From NCBI RefSeq assembly GCF_008642335.1, contig NZ_CP029191.1:7812001-7876000 (forward strand): 64,000 bases of DNA. The letters run 5' to 3'. Positions within the stretch are counted from its first letter, which is position 1; the number at the start of each line of letters is the position of its first letter. This DNA is from Streptomyces venezuelae (lineage in GTDB: Bacteria > Actinomycetota > Actinomycetes > Streptomycetales > Streptomycetaceae). Shown here one piece after another: positions 1 to 9,198 of the stretch. The notes under the pieces were generated by a model. It was given only the letters and a program-made list of their open reading frames with translations. It searched no databases and was not told the origin of the DNA. The position numbers were made by a program, and so were the translations under genes.

Positions 1-1
1 G

Positions 2-691
2 GAGACGGAGATCCGCCGCATCGTCATGGAGCGGCTCGACCTGGTCGGCCTCGCGGGCGCCGAGAAGAAGCTGCCCGGCGAGATATCGGGCGGCATGCGC
101 AAGCGCGTGGGCCTGGCCAGGGCGCTCGTGCTCGACCCGCAGATCATCCTCTGCGACGAGCCGGACTCGGGTCTCGACCCGGTGCGCACCTCGTACCTCT
201 CGCAGCTCCTCATCGACATCAACGCGGAGATCGACGCGACGATGCTCATCGTCACCCACAACCTGGACATCGCGGCGACCGTCCCGGACAACATGGGGAT
301 GCTGTTCCGCCGCAACCTCGTGACCTTCGGGCCCCGCGAAGTGCTCCTCACCAGCGAGGAACCGGTGGTCGAGCAGTTCCTCAACGCCCGCAGGGCCGGT
401 CCCATCGGGATGTCCGAGGAGAAGGACCAGGCCACCCTGGATCTGGAGGCCGCCCACGGCATCGTCGCCGGACCGCCGACGGAGCGGGTCATCGTGCCGC
501 AGCTGGCGCCCACGCCGGGGCTGCCGGAGCGGCGGGCCGTGCGCCGCCGCCAGGAGCGGGTCAAGGGCATGCTGCACGAACTGCCGCCAGCGGCCCGCCG
601 CGCCATCGAGGCGAGCCTGCGGGGTGGCGTCGCGCCCACGCCGGTCGCGCCCCGCGCGAGCGTCCGGGTCAGCAGAGGAGCGGGCGCATGA
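2..691 (+). CDS. mceG: MceG/Mkl-type ABC transporter ATPase, C-terminal part (5' end outside window)
   Basis: This is the ATPase that would energise the downstream YrbE/Mce lipid importer. The frame is open from base 2, so the gene begins upstream and the Walker A part is missing. Visible are the ABC signature (SGGMRKRVGLARAL), Walker B with the D-loop (ILCDEPDSGLDP) and the H-loop (IVTHN). About 110 residues follow the nucleotide-binding core, a charged tail typical of actinobacterial Mkl/MceG and absent from MlaF of Gram-negatives; in this family the tail is thought to contact the permeases. It overlaps the first permease by ATGA at 688, indicating translational coupling. The family call is firm. 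The substrate (sterol or other lipid) is inferred only from known mce loci. Confidence 0.93.
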   Translation, partial: ETEIRRIVMERLDLVGLAGAEKKLPGEISGGMRKRVGLARALVLDPQIILCDEPDSGLDPVRTSYLSQLLIDINAEIDATMLIVTHNLDIAATVPDNMGMLFRRNLVTFGPREVLLTSEEPVVEQFLNARRAGPIGMSEEKDQATLDLEAAHGIVAGPPTERVIVPQLAPTPGLPERRAVRRRQERVKGMLHELPPAARRAIEASLRGGVAPTPVAPRASVRVSRGAGA

Positions 692-1485
692 CCGCCCCTC
701 CCGCCGCGCGTCCGCCCCTGCCCGGCCTCGGTGTGCTGCGCGAGGTCGGCCACATGTTCGCGCTCGCCGTGAGCGTGGTCCGTCTGACCTTCAAACGGCC
801 CTTCCAATGGCGGGAGTTCGTCGAGCAGTTCTGGTTCATCGCGAGCGTCACCATCCTGCCCGCGATCCTCGTGACGATCCCGTTCGGCGCGGTGATCGCC
901 CTCCAAGTCGGCTCGCTCATCGAGCAGTTCGGAGCCCAGTCGTTCACCGGAGGCGCCAGCGTCCTCGTCATCATCCAGCAGGCGAGCCCGCTGATCGTGT
1001 CGCTGCTCATCTCCGGCGTCGCCGGATCCGCGATCTGCGCGGACCTCGCCTCGCGCACCATCCGCGAGGAGCTGGACGCCATGCGCGTCATGGGCGTCTC
1101 ACCCGTCCAGCGCCTCATCGTCCCCCGCGTCCTGGCCGTGACCCTGGTGGGGCTGCTGCTCAACGGACTCGTCTCCGTGGTCGGCACCCTCGGCGGCTAT
1201 TTCTTCAACGTCGTCATGCAGAACGGCACCCCGGGCGCGTACGTCGCCAGCTTCTCCGCGCTCGCCCAGCTGCCCGACCTCTACATCAGCGAGCTCAAGG
1301 CGCTGATCTTCGGCTTCATCGCCGGTGTCGTCGCCGCGTACCGCGGACTCCACCCGAAGGGCGGACCGAAGGGCGTGGGCGACGTGGTGAACCAGTCCGT
1401 CGTCTTCACCTTCCTCATCCTCTTCTTCGTCAACATGGTCCTGACGGGCATCTATCTGCAGCTCGTCCCCTCGAAGGGGCTGTGA
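688..1485 (+). CDS. yrbEA: YrbE/MlaE-family permease A of the mce operon
   Basis: Integral membrane permease of 265 residues, the usual length for the MlaE/YrbE family, with several long hydrophobic segments. The hallmark cytoplasmic coupling segment, TIREELDAMRVMGVSPV, is present; in this family it contacts the ATPase. It should pair with the next protein to form the heterodimeric membrane core of a lipid-importing Mce complex. The ATG overlaps the stop of the ATPase gene, and its own stop lies 3 nt before the next start, so the two permeases are probably made in equal amounts. Confidence 0.93.
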   Translation: MTAPPAARPPLPGLGVLREVGHMFALAVSVVRLTFKRPFQWREFVEQFWFIASVTILPAILVTIPFGAVIALQVGSLIEQFGAQSFTGGASVLVIIQQASPLIVSLLISGVAGSAICADLASRTIREELDAMRVMGVSPVQRLIVPRVLAVTLVGLLLNGLVSVVGTLGGYFFNVVMQNGTPGAYVASFSALAQLPDLYISELKALIFGFIAGVVAAYRGLHPKGGPKGVGDVVNQSVVFTFLILFFVNMVLTGIYLQLVPSKGL

Positions 1486-1488
1486 CCC

Positions 1489-2319
1489 ATGGCCCTGACC
1501 GCCCGCGGCGGCAAGAGCCGCGCCTTCGCCTGGCTGGACCGTCCGGGCGACGAACTCCTCTTCTACGTCCGTGCGCTGATCTGGATCCCGCGCGCCGTGC
1601 GCCGCTACCCGAAGGAGATCCAGCGGCTCCTCGCCGAGGTCGCCTTCGGCAGCGGCGGGCTCGGCGTGATCGGCGGAACCGTCGGCGTGATGATCGGCAT
1701 CACCGTCTTCACCGGCACGGTCGTCGGCCTCCAGGGGTACGCGGCCCTCAGCCAGATCGGCACCGACGCATTCACCGGATTCGTCTCCGCCTACTTCAAC
1801 ACCCGCGAGATCGGCCCGCTCGTCGCCGCCCTCTCCCTCTCCACGACGGTCGGCGCGGGCTTCACCGCGCAGCTCGGCGCGATGCGCATCAACGAAGAGG
1901 TCGACGCCCTGGAGAGCATGGGCGTGCGCTCCACACCCTTCCTCGTCAGCACCCGCATCGTGGCCGGCGTGCTCGCCATCATCCCGCTGTACGGCATCGG
2001 GCTGCTCGGCTCCTACCTGGCCTCACGGGCGACGACCGTGCTGTTCAACGCCCAGTCCACGGGCACGTACGACCACTACTTCCACCTCTTCCTCGTACCA
2101 GCGGACGTCCTCCTCTCCTTCCTCAAAGTGATCATCTTCAGCGTGCTCGTGATCCTCGCGCACTGCTACTACGGCTTCCGAGCCTCCGGCGGACCCGCCG
2201 GGGTCGGGGTCGCCGTCGGCCGCTCCGTACGGACCGCGATCGTCCTCATCAGCGTCACCGACTTCTTCCTCAGCCTGGCGCTCTGGGGCGCCACGACCAC
2301 GGTGAAGGTGGCCGGATGA
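1489..2319 (+). CDS. yrbEB: YrbE/MlaE-family permease B of the mce operon
   Basis: Second MlaE-type permease, 276 residues, with the family coupling motif NEEVDALESMGVRS and multiple transmembrane segments. It begins with an extra N-terminal region of about 50 residues containing basic residues before the first hydrophobic stretch, as is common for YrbE-B proteins. Two consecutive, non-identical YrbE genes immediately before six MCE genes is the canonical actinobacterial mce order. Its stop overlaps the start of mceA (ATGA at 2316). Confidence 0.93.
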   Translation: MALTARGGKSRAFAWLDRPGDELLFYVRALIWIPRAVRRYPKEIQRLLAEVAFGSGGLGVIGGTVGVMIGITVFTGTVVGLQGYAALSQIGTDAFTGFVSAYFNTREIGPLVAALSLSTTVGAGFTAQLGAMRINEEVDALESMGVRSTPFLVSTRIVAGVLAIIPLYGIGLLGSYLASRATTVLFNAQSTGTYDHYFHLFLVPADVLLSFLKVIIFSVLVILAHCYYGFRASGGPAGVGVAVGRSVRTAIVLISVTDFFLSLALWGATTTVKVAG

Positions 2320-3644
2320 GCGCCCCGCCGGACACACGGAGGACCCCGGCCGGACCGACGGCACCGGCGCCGCGCACCCGCCCCACGGAAAGCGCCGTCG
2401 CCCGCCGCAGACGCCTCGCCGGAGTGGTGTACCTGGTGGTGCCCGCCCTGCTGGTCTGGCTGTCGATCGCGGTGTACGAGAAGAAGTTCGTGAACTCCGC
2501 GTCCGTCGTCGTCGAGACGGGGCGGGCCGGCAGCGAGATGCGCCCGAGCGCCGAGGTCAAACTCCGCGGCGTCGTCGTCGGCGAGGTCGCGAGGATCGAC
2601 ACCGACGGCCGCACCGCACGCCTCACCCTCGCCCTGCGACCGGACAAGATCGGCCGCGTCCCGTCCGATGTCCGCGCCCAGCTGCTGCCGACCACCCTCT
2701 TCGGACAGCGGTACGTCGCCCTCGTACCCCCCGAGCGCCCCTCCGCGCACCCGCTGACCGCGGGCAGCGTCATCCCGCAGGACCGCAGCCGCAGCGCCGT
2801 CGAGCTGGACCAGGTGCTCGACAACCTGCTGCCGCTGCTGACCGCCGTACAGCCGCAGAAGCTGTCGGCCACGCTGTCGGCGCTCGCCCGGGCACTGGAC
2901 GGCAGGGGTGAGAAGATCGGCGCGTCGATGGTGGCCCTGGACGGCTATCTGAAGGACTTCAACCCCCACCTGCCGTCCCTGAACCAGGACATCAAGGAGC
3001 TCGTCGAGCTGAGTGACACCTACGCCGACGCGGCCCCCGACCTCGTCGACGCGCTGCACGACGCCACGACCACGAGCGCCACCATCGCGGAGCAGCGGGC
3101 CGGGCTCTCCTCGCTGTACGCCTCCGTCACCAGCGGCTCCCAGGAGCTCGGCAGCTGGCTGCGGAGCAACCGGGCCAACCTCATCCGGCTGACCGCGACC
3201 AGCCGCCCGACGCTGCGGATCCTCGCGGAGTACGCGCCCGCCTTCCCCTGCACCCTGAGCACGGTCGCCGACTTCGTGCCGGTGATGGACGCGGCCCTCG
3301 GCAAGGGCACGGACCGGCCGGGACTGAGTGTCGACGTGCACGTCGTCCCCTCGCGCGGCGCGTACGTGCCGGGCCGGGACACGCCCCGCTTCGACGCCGG
3401 CGGCGGACCGCGCTGCTATCCCGTCCCCTACACCGGCGGCTCGTACAGCGCCCGGAAGGCGAGCACGGCCACCGCGCCGAGCGGGGTGACCGGCGGGCTC
3501 GGGGTGGCCAACTCGCCCCAGGAGAACAGCCTCGTCACCGAACTCCTCACCGCGCGGGACCGGACGCGGCGCGGCCCGCTGCCCGACTGGTCGAGCGTGC
3601 TCGTGGGACCGGCGTTCCGCGGGACGGAGGTGAGGCTGAAGTGA
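2316..3644 (+). CDS. mceA: MCE-family substrate-binding protein MceA
   Basis: First of six MCE proteins, 442 residues. It has a basic cytoplasmic N-terminus of about 45 residues, one transmembrane segment (LAGVVYLVVPALLVWLSIAV) and then an MCE domain (AEVKLRGVVVGEVARI, followed by the TTLFGQRYVALV strand). A long helical region comes next, and a proline/glycine-rich C-terminus with paired cysteines completes it. MCE domains form rings, and the helices form a hydrophobic tunnel for lipid transfer through the envelope. The ATG at 2316 is chosen because it overlaps the preceding stop; the reading frame upstream of it runs antiparallel to the permease coding sense. The next gene overlaps by 4 nt. 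Confidence 0.92.
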   Translation: MSAPPDTRRTPAGPTAPAPRTRPTESAVARRRRLAGVVYLVVPALLVWLSIAVYEKKFVNSASVVVETGRAGSEMRPSAEVKLRGVVVGEVARIDTDGRTARLTLALRPDKIGRVPSDVRAQLLPTTLFGQRYVALVPPERPSAHPLTAGSVIPQDRSRSAVELDQVLDNLLPLLTAVQPQKLSATLSALARALDGRGEKIGASMVALDGYLKDFNPHLPSLNQDIKELVELSDTYADAAPDLVDALHDATTTSATIAEQRAGLSSLYASVTSGSQELGSWLRSNRANLIRLTATSRPTLRILAEYAPAFPCTLSTVADFVPVMDAALGKGTDRPGLSVDVHVVPSRGAYVPGRDTPRFDAGGGPRCYPVPYTGGSYSARKASTATAPSGVTGGLGVANSPQENSLVTELLTARDRTRRGPLPDWSSVLVGPAFRGTEVRLK

Positions 3645-4675
3645 GCGGCCAGCGCAGCCTGACCGGGCCCGCCGTCAAGTCCCTGATCTTCATCGTGGTG
3701 ACCGTCCTGGCCACCACCGTGCTCGCCGTCAGCGTCGCGGGCACCGATGTCGGCCGTACCCGCACCTACAAGGCCTGGTTCACCGATGCCACCGGCCTGA
3801 ACGAGGGCGACTCGGTGCGGATCGCCGGGGTGAAGGTGGGCCAGGTGTCGTCCATCGAGATCGTGCAACGCCGTTACGCGGAGGTCGAGTTCGCCCTCGA
3901 CGAGGACCGTCGGATGCCGGCGTCCGCGACGGCCTCCATCAAGTACCTGAACATGATCGGGCAGCGCTTCGTCGATCTGCGACGGGGCGCAGGGCCGGTC
4001 GGTCGTGCCCTGGAGCCCGGACAGACGATCCCGCTGAGCCGCACCACCCCGGCGCTCGACCTGACCCAGCTCTTCAACGGATTCCAGCCGCTGATGCAGG
4101 GCCTCTCCCCGAAGGACACCAACGAGCTGGCCGCGTCCCTCGTGCAGGTGCTGCAGGGCGAGGGCGGCACGGTCGAGAGCCTGCTGCGGACCATCGGCTC
4201 GCTGACCACGACGGTCGCCGCCAAGGACCGGGTGATCGGGGAGGTCATCGGCAACCTCAACCGGGTCCTCAAGTCGGTCAACACCCGGCAGAAGGGCTTC
4301 ACCGAGCTCATCGGCACGGTGGAGAAGCTGGTCTCAGGGTTCGCGGACGACCGCAGGACCGTCGGCCGGTCCGTCGACTCGCTCGCCAAGCTCAGCGTGA
4401 GCACGGCGGACCTGTTCGGGCGGAGCAGGGCGCCCCTGAAGGACGGCATCCGGGACCTCGGGCGGTTGTCGAAGACCCTCGACGACCATGCGCCGCTGGT
4501 CGAGAACTTCCTGGAGAAGACGCCACGGAAGATGACGGCCGTCTCCCGCATCGCGTCGTACGGCTCCTGGCTGAACCTGTACCTCTGCGAGGCGAGGCTC
4601 AGCGGGGTCTCCACCTACGACGGCAGTCCGCCACCGACCGGACTCGCCATCAAGGACACGAGGTGCCGGGCATGA
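3641..4675 (+). CDS. mceB: MCE-family protein MceB
   Basis: MCE protein of 344 residues. It has a short N-terminus and a membrane anchor (SLIFIVVTVLATTVLAVSVAG). The MCE domain follows (TGLNEGDSVRIAGVKVGQV, then KYLNMIGQRFVDL), then about 200 residues predicted to be helical. GTGA overlap with mceA at 3641 (GTG start). The C-terminal cysteine-containing segment (LNLYLCEARL and a final CRA) resembles that of MceC, as expected for neighbouring subunits of one hetero-hexamer. Confidence 0.92.
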   Translation: MSGQRSLTGPAVKSLIFIVVTVLATTVLAVSVAGTDVGRTRTYKAWFTDATGLNEGDSVRIAGVKVGQVSSIEIVQRRYAEVEFALDEDRRMPASATASIKYLNMIGQRFVDLRRGAGPVGRALEPGQTIPLSRTTPALDLTQLFNGFQPLMQGLSPKDTNELAASLVQVLQGEGGTVESLLRTIGSLTTTVAAKDRVIGEVIGNLNRVLKSVNTRQKGFTELIGTVEKLVSGFADDRRTVGRSVDSLAKLSVSTADLFGRSRAPLKDGIRDLGRLSKTLDDHAPLVENFLEKTPRKMTAVSRIASYGSWLNLYLCEARLSGVSTYDGSPPPTGLAIKDTRCRA

Positions 4676-5748
4676 AACGACTCCGACGCCCCCGACGGCT
4701 CCGGGGACCTATGCGGCTCAAACCCATCAGCGAGCGCAACCCGGTGGCCGTCGCCCTGGCCGGGCTGCTGGCCATGGCCCTCGTCGGGCTCCTCGCCTAC
4801 AACGCCGAATCGCTGCCCGTCATCGGCGGCGGCACGCGCTACACCGCCGACTTCAAGGACTCGGTCGGGCTCAAGGCCGGCGACGAGGTGCGGATCGCCG
4901 GAGTACGGGTCGGCAAGGTGGCGGACGTCGCCCTCGACGGCCCGAAGGTGAAGGTGACCTTCGAGGTCGAGGACGCCTGGATCGGCGACCGCAGCACCGT
5001 CGGCATCGCCATCAAGACGCTGCTCGGCGCCAAGTACCTGGCCGTGGATCCGCTCGGCAGCCGCAAGCAGGACCCCGGCAAGCGCATCCCGGTGGCCCGC
5101 ACCACCTCCCCGTACGACGTGATGGAGGCGTTCAACGGCCTGAGCCGCACCAGCGGCGCGCTCGACGAGGACCGGCTCGCGAAGAGCTTCGAGGCGATTT
5201 CCGGCGCCTTCAAGAACACCCCGCCACACGTCAGGAAGGCCATGAAGGGACTCTCCAAGCTCTCCCGGACCGTCTCCACGCGCAACGACGAACTGTCCGA
5301 ACTCCTCGAAGGATCGGCCGACTTCACCACGTCCCTGAACAGTACGAAGACGGAGTTCGAGCGGCTGCTCGACAACGGCAACCTGCTGCTCGAAGAGGTA
5401 CGGCACCGCAGGAAGGCCATCCACGGACTGCTCACCGGTGCCCGTGACCTCGGCACCGAGATCAGCGGTCTCGTCGACGACAACGAACGGCGGCTCGGGC
5501 CCACGCTCGCCGCCCTCGACCGGGTCACCGACACCCTCAGCAAGAACAAGAAGAACCTCGACAAGGCCCTCGCCGCCGCCGGTCCCTACTACCGGCTCGT
5601 CGGCAACACGCTGGGCAACGGGCGGTGGATGGACGGCTACCTGTGCGGGCTCGTGCCCGACGACTACCTGCCGACGGGGACGGCGGCGAGTGCGGGCACG
5701 GGTGCGGACGGCGGATGCATGCCGCCGAGACCAGGAGGTGGCCGCTGA
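4672..5748 (+). CDS. mceC: MCE-family protein MceC
   Basis: MCE protein of 358 residues with a basic N-terminus, one membrane segment (VAVALAGLLAMALVGLLAY) and an MCE domain carrying the strong motif VGLKAGDEVRIAGVRVGKV followed by LLGAKYLAVDPLG. A long helical part and a C-terminal WMDGYLCGLVP segment follow. The ATG at 4672 forms an ATGA overlap with mceB. A GTG nine bases upstream at 4663 is possible, but it lies deeper inside mceB, so the ATG is preferred. Confidence 0.92.
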   Translation: MKRLRRPRRLRGPMRLKPISERNPVAVALAGLLAMALVGLLAYNAESLPVIGGGTRYTADFKDSVGLKAGDEVRIAGVRVGKVADVALDGPKVKVTFEVEDAWIGDRSTVGIAIKTLLGAKYLAVDPLGSRKQDPGKRIPVARTTSPYDVMEAFNGLSRTSGALDEDRLAKSFEAISGAFKNTPPHVRKAMKGLSKLSRTVSTRNDELSELLEGSADFTTSLNSTKTEFERLLDNGNLLLEEVRHRRKAIHGLLTGARDLGTEISGLVDDNERRLGPTLAALDRVTDTLSKNKKNLDKALAAAGPYYRLVGNTLGNGRWMDGYLCGLVPDDYLPTGTAASAGTGADGGCMPPRPGGGR

Positions 5749-6839
5749 TGGCCCGCACACCCCGCGTCCGAGGGCGACTCGTGGCCGTCCTCGTCGCCCT
5801 CGCCCTGCTCGCCGCCGTCGGGATCGTCGGCGTGACGGCGCTCGCCCGCGCCGGGAACGGTACGCACATCACCGCCTACTTCGACCGGGCCGTCGCCGTG
5901 CACGAAGGGTCCGACCTCCGCGTGCTCGGCGTCCGCGTCGGCAGTGTCGACGAGATCCGGCCCGAGGCCAGACAGGTACGGGTGCGGCTCACCGTCGACG
6001 AAGGGGTGAAGGTGCCCGCGCAGGTCCGGGCCGTCGTGGTCGCCCCCAGCGTGGTGTCGGGGCGGTTCGTTCAGCTCGCCCCCGCCTACAGCGGCGGCCC
6101 GCGGATCCGTGACGGTGCCGTGATCGGCGCGGAGCGCACGGCGACACCCGTCGAAGTCGACGAACTCCTCAAGAGCGTCACCGAGTTGAGCGACGCCCTC
6201 GGGCCCGACGGTGCGAACAAGGACGGCGCACTCGCCGGGCTCGTCGAGGCCGGGGCGGAGAACCTCGACGGTAACGGCAAGGCCATCGGCGACACCATCC
6301 ACCAGCTCGGCGGCGCGTCCGCCGTCCTCAACGGGAACAGCGGCGATGTCGTACGGACCGTCGAGCAGCTGCAGGAGTTCATCACCCTGCTCAAGCGCAA
6401 GGACGGGCAGGTGCGGCGCGCCGAGACCCAGCTGGCCGAGGTCGCGGGCTTCCTCGCCGAGGACAAGGACGACCTCGCCGCCGCGCTCAAGGACCTCGGC
6501 ACGGCGCTCGGCCAGGTCAAGGGCTTCATCAGTGACAACCGGGGCCGCCTGAAGTCGAACGTCGACAAGCTCGCCGGCCTCACCCGGACCGTCGTCGACC
6601 AGCGGGCCTCGGTGGCCGAGGCACTGGACGCGCTGCCGCTGGCCGCCGCCAACCTGGAACGGGCGTACAACCCCCGTACCCGCACGATCGACGGGCGCGC
6701 CGACATCAACGAACTGGCGGGAACACAGGGCGACAGGAGCAGGACCCGACCCCTGGCATCTCCCCGGCCCGTCCTGCCGCTGCCGCCGGTCGGTGCCGTG
6801 TACGGCACGCCGACCCACGCCGGGGGAGGACGGCCGTGA
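5748..6839 (+). CDS. mceD: MCE-family protein MceD
   Basis: MCE protein of 363 residues. A single membrane segment (LVAVLVALALLAAVGIVGV) precedes an MCE domain (VHEGSDLRVLGVRVGSV; SVVSGRFVQLAP). A helical domain and a proline-rich C-terminal tail follow. The ATG at 5748 shares its A with the TGA of mceC and has a good ribosome site (CAGGAGGTGG at 5732-5741). The preceding frame is open to 5625, but that part lies inside mceC and lacks MCE character. Confidence 0.92.
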   Translation: MARTPRVRGRLVAVLVALALLAAVGIVGVTALARAGNGTHITAYFDRAVAVHEGSDLRVLGVRVGSVDEIRPEARQVRVRLTVDEGVKVPAQVRAVVVAPSVVSGRFVQLAPAYSGGPRIRDGAVIGAERTATPVEVDELLKSVTELSDALGPDGANKDGALAGLVEAGAENLDGNGKAIGDTIHQLGGASAVLNGNSGDVVRTVEQLQEFITLLKRKDGQVRRAETQLAEVAGFLAEDKDDLAAALKDLGTALGQVKGFISDNRGRLKSNVDKLAGLTRTVVDQRASVAEALDALPLAAANLERAYNPRTRTIDGRADINELAGTQGDRSRTRPLASPRPVLPLPPVGAVYGTPTHAGGGRP

Positions 6840-7987
6840 AGCGCCGCACCGCCCGCATCGCGATGGGCCTCTGCCTCACGGTGACCCTCGTGGGCCTCGC
6901 CCTCGGCGCCGGAGGGCTCCCGGACTTCGACGGTCTGGAGGACCTGCCGCTGCCCGGCGGGGCCGACCTCGGCGACCATCCGTACGAGGTGACCGCCGAG
7001 TTCCGGGACGTCGTCAGCCTCTTCCCGCACTCCGCGGTGAAGGTCGACGACGTCGAGGTCGGCCGCGTGACCCGGATAGCCCTGGCCCGCGACGGCTGGG
7101 CAGCCCGGGTCACCCTCAAGGTCAACGGCGACGTACGCCTGCCGGCCAACGCGTACGCCAACCTCGAACAGTCCAGCGTCCTCGGCGAGAAGTACGTCCA
7201 GCTCGTCGCCCCCGACGACATGCGCGCCCGCCCCGACCTCCAGGACACCGGAACCGGTACCGAGGCCTCGTACGCGCACGACCGGGGCCGGCTGCGCGAC
7301 GGCGCGGTCATCCCCGTCGCCCGCACCAACCGCAACCCCGAGATCGAAGAGGTCTTCGGCGCCCTGTCCATGGTGCTCAGCGGCGGCGGCGTCCAGCAGA
7401 TCCGCACCATCACCGGCGAACTCAACAAGGCACTCGGCGGCAAGGAAGGCGACGTCCGCTCCCTGCTACGACGGATCGACACCACCGCGAAGAGCCTCGA
7501 CAAGAACAAGAAGCACATCACGGCCGCACTCGACGGCATGAACCGGCTCTCCACCACCCTCGCCACCCGCGACCGCAAGATCGGCGAGATCCTGCGGGAC
7601 CTGCCGCCCGGCCTGAAGGTCCTCGGCGAACAGCGCACGTCCCTCGTCACCATGCTGCGCGCCCTGGACTCGCTCTCCGCGGTCGCCGTCGACACCGTCG
7701 ACCGCACGAAGAACGACCTCGTGGCCGACCTCAAGGCCCTCGCCCCCATCCTGAAGAACCTCGCCGACGCGGGCGCCGACCTGCCCGAATCGCTGCAGGC
7801 CATGTTCACCTATCCCTTCACGGACGAGGTGCTCACCGGAGTGAAGGGCGACTACCTCAACGTCTATCTGAAGATCGCCGCGGCCCCCGGCACCGAGATC
7901 GTGCCACCGGTCCGCGGGAACGGCGCCGCCACCCGCTCCTCCCTGCCGCTGCCCGCGGTCACCGGAACATCAGGAGGCGACTCCTAG
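6836..7987 (+). CDS. mceE: MCE-family protein MceE (lipobox not seen)
   Basis: MCE protein of 383 residues. It contains the DLPLPGG segment typical of the fifth (LprK-like) mce gene product, then an MCE domain (VVSLFPHSAVKVDDVEVGRV; SSVLGEKYVQL) and long helices. In many actinobacteria this subunit is a lipoprotein. Here the N-terminal hydrophobic segment ends in LALGAGGLPDF with no cysteine at the expected lipobox; the only nearby cysteine is at about residue 13, inside the hydrophobic core. Membrane attachment is therefore probably by an uncleaved helix or a different signal. GTGA overlap with mceD. Confidence 0.9.
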   Translation: MKRRTARIAMGLCLTVTLVGLALGAGGLPDFDGLEDLPLPGGADLGDHPYEVTAEFRDVVSLFPHSAVKVDDVEVGRVTRIALARDGWAARVTLKVNGDVRLPANAYANLEQSSVLGEKYVQLVAPDDMRARPDLQDTGTGTEASYAHDRGRLRDGAVIPVARTNRNPEIEEVFGALSMVLSGGGVQQIRTITGELNKALGGKEGDVRSLLRRIDTTAKSLDKNKKHITAALDGMNRLSTTLATRDRKIGEILRDLPPGLKVLGEQRTSLVTMLRALDSLSAVAVDTVDRTKNDLVADLKALAPILKNLADAGADLPESLQAMFTYPFTDEVLTGVKGDYLNVYLKIAAAPGTEIVPPVRGNGAATRSSLPLPAVTGTSGGDS

Positions 7988-9198
7988 TGCTCACCCTCTC
8001 CACCCACCTGAAGAACATCGCCTTCCTCGTCCTCGGCGCGTTCGTCCTCGTCCACATCGCGACGACGTACGCGGATCTCGGCCGGTACGTGGGAGCCCGC
8101 GACTACTACACGGTCAGGGTCCAACTCGCTGAGACCGGAGGCCTGTTCACGCACGGCAACGTCACCTATCGGGGCGTCGATGTCGGCCGCGTGGAAGCCG
8201 TCGAGCTGACCTCCGACGGCGTCGAGGCCCGCGTCCGCATCAAGGAATCGGCGCCGAGGATCCCCAGCGACCTGGAGGCGAAGGTCGCGAACCTCTCGGC
8301 GGTCGGCGAGCAGTACCTCGACCTGAGCCCGCGCACCGACGACGGCCCCTATCTCACCGACGGTTCCGTGGTCCCCCGGGGAGCCACGCGGACTCCGGCA
8401 CCGGTCACCGACGTACTCACCAGCGTCGACCGGCTCGCCTCCTCCGTGGACACCGCCGCGCTGCGCACCGTCGTCGACGAGCTCGGCAAGAGCTTCGAAG
8501 GGCGCGGACAGGACCTGCAGATCCTCATCGACACCGGCAGCGAGTTCGTCCGGGCCGCCGACAAGGCGCTGCCCGCGACCACACGGCTCCTCGTCGACGC
8601 CAAGACGGTCCTGCGCACCCAGAACGAACAGTCCGACGCCCTCAAGTCCTTCGCGAGCGGGGCCGCAGCCCTGGCCGACCGGCTCAAGACGTCCGACCCC
8701 GACCTGCGCCGCCTCATCGCCATGACACCGGACGCCGCGACCCAGTTCACCGGACTGCTGCGGGACACCGACCCGGCGTTCGGCGTGCTGCTCGCCAACC
8801 TCGTCACCACCTCCGAGCTCCTGGTCACCCGCCAGCGCGGCACCCGCGAACTGATGGTGCGCCTGCCGCGGGTCGCCGCCACCGGAGCCACCGCCATCGG
8901 CCCCGACGGGGTCCGCTTCGGCATGATCACCAGCTTCTTCAAGCCGCTGCCCTGCACGGACGGGTACGGCGGCACGCGGTACCGCAACGGCCTCGACACG
9001 TCACCGGCCCCCACCAACACCGACGCGTCCTGTACCGCGAGCCCACGCAGCGGCCAGAACGTACGCGGCTCCGCCCACGCGCCGCGCGGCGGCGTGCCGA
9101 CCCCCGCCCGGCCCGGAGCGCCGGTCCTCGGGCGGAGCGGGCCGCCGTCCCACAGCCCGACCGACCTGGGCGGCCTGCTCGGGATGGGGGCGTCATGA
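7987..9198 (+). CDS. mceF: MCE-family protein MceF
   Basis: Sixth MCE protein, 403 residues, with a GTG start at 7987 overlapping the TAG of mceE. It has a short N-terminus, a membrane segment (NIAFLVLGAFVLVHIATTY), an MCE domain (TGGLFTHGNVTYRGVDVGRV; LSAVGEQYLDLSP), a helical part and a C-terminal region with three cysteines followed by a proline/serine-rich disordered tail. Reading upstream of 7987 in this frame falls on the wrong frame of mceE, so the GTG is a secure start. It completes the A-F set. Confidence 0.92.
   Translation: MLTLSTHLKNIAFLVLGAFVLVHIATTYADLGRYVGARDYYTVRVQLAETGGLFTHGNVTYRGVDVGRVEAVELTSDGVEARVRIKESAPRIPSDLEAKVANLSAVGEQYLDLSPRTDDGPYLTDGSVVPRGATRTPAPVTDVLTSVDRLASSVDTAALRTVVDELGKSFEGRGQDLQILIDTGSEFVRAADKALPATTRLLVDAKTVLRTQNEQSDALKSFASGAAALADRLKTSDPDLRRLIAMTPDAATQFTGLLRDTDPAFGVLLANLVTTSELLVTRQRGTRELMVRLPRVAATGATAIGPDGVRFGMITSFFKPLPCTDGYGGTRYRNGLDTSPAPTNTDASCTASPRSGQNVRGSAHAPRGGVPTPARPGAPVLGRSGPPSHSPTDLGGLLGMGAS

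Noticed and set aside
624..2315. Upstream extension of the mceA frame through both permease genes
   Set aside because: The translation there is Arg/Pro-rich nonsense overlapping two clear YrbE permeases. The true start is the ATG at 2316.
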